The position numbers were made by a program, and so were the translations under genes. From NCBI GenBank assembly GCA_009787135.1, contig WRGP01000143.1, positions 1 through 7,094 on the forward strand: a stretch of 7,094 bases of DNA, read 5' to 3'. This DNA is from Bacillota bacterium (GTDB lineage: Bacteria; Bacillota; Clostridia; Christensenellales; Aristaeellaceae). Under the pieces are notes generated by a model. That model worked only from the letters and a program-made list of their open reading frames with translations, was not told the DNA's origin and made no database searches. Below are positions 6,005 through 7,094 of the stretch, in pieces (within the stretch, counting starts at the first letter, position 1; each line of letters starts with the position of its first letter).

Positions 6005-6578
6005 CCGTGATCTCTCCGCCCTCATCATCATCGTCGTCGTTATGCTGATTGTACTTGTTGATCTCGTTGCGCACGGTCTCCGTCACGGTCGAGGCGGTTT
6101 TTTTGATGTTATGGACCGCCTTGTCCACAAACGTCTCCACATCCTCCGGCATGGGACCGTTCTCCACCTTCTTGACCTTGACGCGGTAGCCCATCCCGAA
6201 CATCAGGGCTACGGAGCCAACCGCCAGCCAGGGGGCGAGAATCGCCGCGCCCGCGCAATACGGCGCGCTGAGGTTGGCAACCACCTGCTTGTCCCCGTTT
6301 TCCACCACCACGCGGTGCTTGAACGCGTCGCTGACAAACCCGGACGCCTGCTTCTTGGCATCCTTCTTCTTTTTCCCGCACTTGGCCTGCGGGTTGCTAT
6401 ACTGCGCCTGCTCCGCCGCCGGGCCTTGCGCGTACACGCGCCCCTGGCGCTCCAGCTCTACCAGCACGCGCATGACATTGCCGTCAAACTGCTCCAGCAG
6501 GGACGACGCCTCCTCATAGGATACGTCGGCCTTTTCCCTCAGGTACTCGATATTGGAGAGCAAATCGTTGTTCGTCAT
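5997..6578 (-). CDS. DUF4342 protein with UBA-like N-terminal domain
   Basis: This encodes a 193-residue protein of unknown function. Residues 1-45 resemble the small three-helix UBA/TS-N fold seen in EF-Ts and NAC (LLSNIEYLREKADVSYEEAS then LLEQFDGNVMRVLVELE). A Gln/Lys-rich linker (about 50-78, KCGKKKKDAKK) follows, then a DUF4342-like core at about 79-138 (HRVVVENGDKQVVANLSAPY then LAPWLAVGSVALMFGMGYRVKV). The core's hydrophobic segment at about 107-131 could be a membrane anchor or buried hairpin. The tail is charged and ends with five consecutive Asp residues (181-185). ATG 6578 is chosen because AAGGAGGA lies seven bases upstream. An upstream in-frame start at 6644 would fall before the proposed promoter's transcript start and adds an unfamily-like Cys-rich stretch. 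The stop codon overlaps the regulator's TTG by 8 bp, which suggests that the protein works with the two-component system, perhaps as an accessory sensor or modulator. That role is inference. Confidence 0.85.
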   Translation of the reverse strand: MTNNDLLSNIEYLREKADVSYEEASSLLEQFDGNVMRVLVELERQGRVYAQGPAAEQAQYSNPQAKCGKKKKDAKKQASGFVSDAFKHRVVVENGDKQVVANLSAPYCAGAAILAPWLAVGSVALMFGMGYRVKVKKVENGPMPEDVETFVDKAVHNIKKTASTVTETVRNEINKYNQHNDDDDDEGGEITVE

Positions 6579-6585
6579 TTTTGTT

Positions 6586-6593
6586 TCCTCCTT
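6586..6593 (-). promoter_or_regulatory. Strong ribosome binding site for the DUF4342 gene
   Basis: On the minus strand AAGGAGGA ends seven bases before the ATG at 6578. This near-perfect Shine-Dalgarno decides the start codon. It is also the only strong one in the DUF4342-regulator-kinase group, consistent with downstream genes relying on coupling. Confidence 0.85.
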
Positions 6594-6634
6594 ACAATTT
6601 GATTTTTCAAGTAGGTTTTCCCCTTGACATGCGC

Positions 6635-6643
6635 AGGATACCA
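6635..6643 (-). promoter_or_regulatory. Candidate extended -10 promoter for the DUF4342-two-component operon
   Basis: The minus strand reads TGGTATCCT (6643 down to 6635), an extended -10 element (TG, one base, then TATCCT). Transcription would begin near 6628, leaving a leader of about 50 bases. There is no good TTGACA-like box 16-18 bases upstream, so the promoter may need an activator. An imperfect dyad sits just upstream at 6647-6677. The assignment rests on the motif alone. Confidence 0.4.
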
Positions 6644-6646
6644 TGT

Positions 6647-6677
6647 TTTAGCCGCGTTTGCTTGTGAACTCGCTAAA
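6647..6677. promoter_or_regulatory. Imperfect dyad upstream of the DUF4342 operon, possible regulator site
   Basis: TTTAGC (6647-6652) and GCTAAA (6672-6677) form a 6-bp inverted repeat. With small gaps the arms extend inward (GCGTTT on one side, AACTCGC on the other) around a short centre. It covers the region where a -35 box would lie for the candidate -10 at 6635-6640, a usual place for an OmpR-class activator. Binding by the encoded regulator is speculative. Confidence 0.3.
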
Positions 6678-6710
6678 TGGCAGATTAGAGGCTGATAAGA
6701 ATTTTTGACA

Positions 6711-7094
6711 TTACGTCTTCATGATCAAAAGACTTGCCGCGTAGCAGGCCGCCAGCGCCAGCACGATGGTAGCGCCGGACGCCGTGCCCCACGCGAACGA
6801 AAGCAGCAGGCCGAGGATTCCGCATACAAGCGCGATCAGCACGGCAAACAGATGGTACCGGCGCACGTTGCGGGCCACATTGCGCGCCGAGGCGCTGGGC
6901 AGCACCAGCATAGCGCTGATGATCAGCACGCCCACCCAGCGGATGGACAGCATCACCACCACCGCCAGCAGGCAGGCAAACCCCGCCTCCATAAGGCGCG
7001 TACGCACGCCGCGGCTGGCGGCCAGCGTTTCGCTGACGCTTGTCAGCAGCAGAGGGTTATAAACAAAAACCCAATACAAAAGTGTCGCCGCGAG
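6711..7094 (-). CDS. Metal ABC transporter permease, ABC-3 family (ZnuB/TroC-like), 3' end, partial
   Basis: These are the last 127 residues of a membrane permease for zinc or manganese import. The frame is open to the right edge, and the TTG at 7079 is internal. Family marks are the post-helix segment ending in ASRGVRTRLME, then SIRWVGVLIISAMLVLPSAS followed by ARNVARN (the conserved ABC-3 motif), and the late LSFAWGTASGATIVL, followed by a final hydrophobic helix ending in LLIMKT. The partner ATPase and metal-binding lipoprotein would be expected beyond the right edge. The stop (TAA at 6713-6711) is 132 bases before the DUF4342 start, and I see no convincing terminator in between, so some read-through into the two-component operon is possible. 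Zinc versus manganese cannot be told from this fragment. Confidence 0.9.
   Translation of the reverse strand, partial: LAATLLYWVFVYNPLLLTSVSETLAASRGVRTRLMEAGFACLLAVVVMLSIRWVGVLIISAMLVLPSASARNVARNVRRYHLFAVLIALVCGILGLLLSFAWGTASGATIVLALAACYAASLLIMKT

Noticed and set aside
5889..6602. 237-codon open frame on the + strand opposite the DUF4342 gene
   Set aside because: Antisense shadow. The minus-strand gene has a strong Shine-Dalgarno and family motifs, and this frame spans the boundary of two real genes.
6624..6652. TTGACA at 6624-6629 on the + strand as a promoter
   Set aside because: No acceptable -10 lies 16-18 bases downstream (TTTAGC at 6647-6652), and no + strand gene follows.

Overview
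The window looks like chromosomal DNA from an anaerobic Firmicute, most likely of the class Clostridia. This rests on the gene families present (BmpA/Nup-type nucleoside permease, OmpR-type two-component pair preceded by a UBA-like/DUF4342 gene, TetR with a phytoene-desaturase-like flavoprotein), on strong AAGGAGG-type ribosome binding sites, and on many short overlaps between genes. No genus can be assigned by eye. There is no rRNA, tRNA, CRISPR array, insertion sequence or phage gene.

Layout, left to right. (1) Bases 1-419 (+) hold the 3' end of a nucleoside/simple-sugar ABC permease, followed by a perfect 13-bp purine/pyrimidine hairpin and a clear rho-independent terminator. (2) Bases 559-2707 (+) hold a two-gene operon. 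A TetR-type repressor gene has a good sigma-A promoter overlapped by two tandem 16-bp dyads, and it shares an ATGA stop/start overlap with a gene for a 499-residue FAD oxidoreductase of the phytoene desaturase/carotenoid isomerase superfamily. (3) Bases 2807-6578 (-) hold a convergent four-gene cluster, transcribed right to left: a DUF4342 protein with a UBA-like N-terminus, an OmpR/PhoB response regulator, a sensor histidine kinase and an acyltransferase-3 membrane protein. The first three genes overlap and look translationally coupled. (4) Bases 6711-7094 (-) hold the 3' end of a ZnuB/TroC-type metal ABC permease.

The likely logic is as follows. The TetR protein represses its own operon through the tandem dyads and so controls the oxidoreductase, whose substrate (probably a hydrophobic polyene or lipid) cannot be read from sequence. 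The right-hand cluster reads as an envelope-sensing two-component system made together with a small, possibly membrane-associated DUF4342 protein and, at its 3' end, a membrane acyltransferase that may modify a surface glycan or lipid.

Base composition differs along the window. Sampled 60-base lines in the nucleoside permease and kinase are about 63-67% G+C, while those in tetR, the oxidoreductase and the acyltransferase are about 40-53%. The segment from about 420 to 3925 may therefore have a different history from its flanks. The most interesting points are the coupling of DUF4342 to the two-component genes, the tandem tetR operators and this compositional block.
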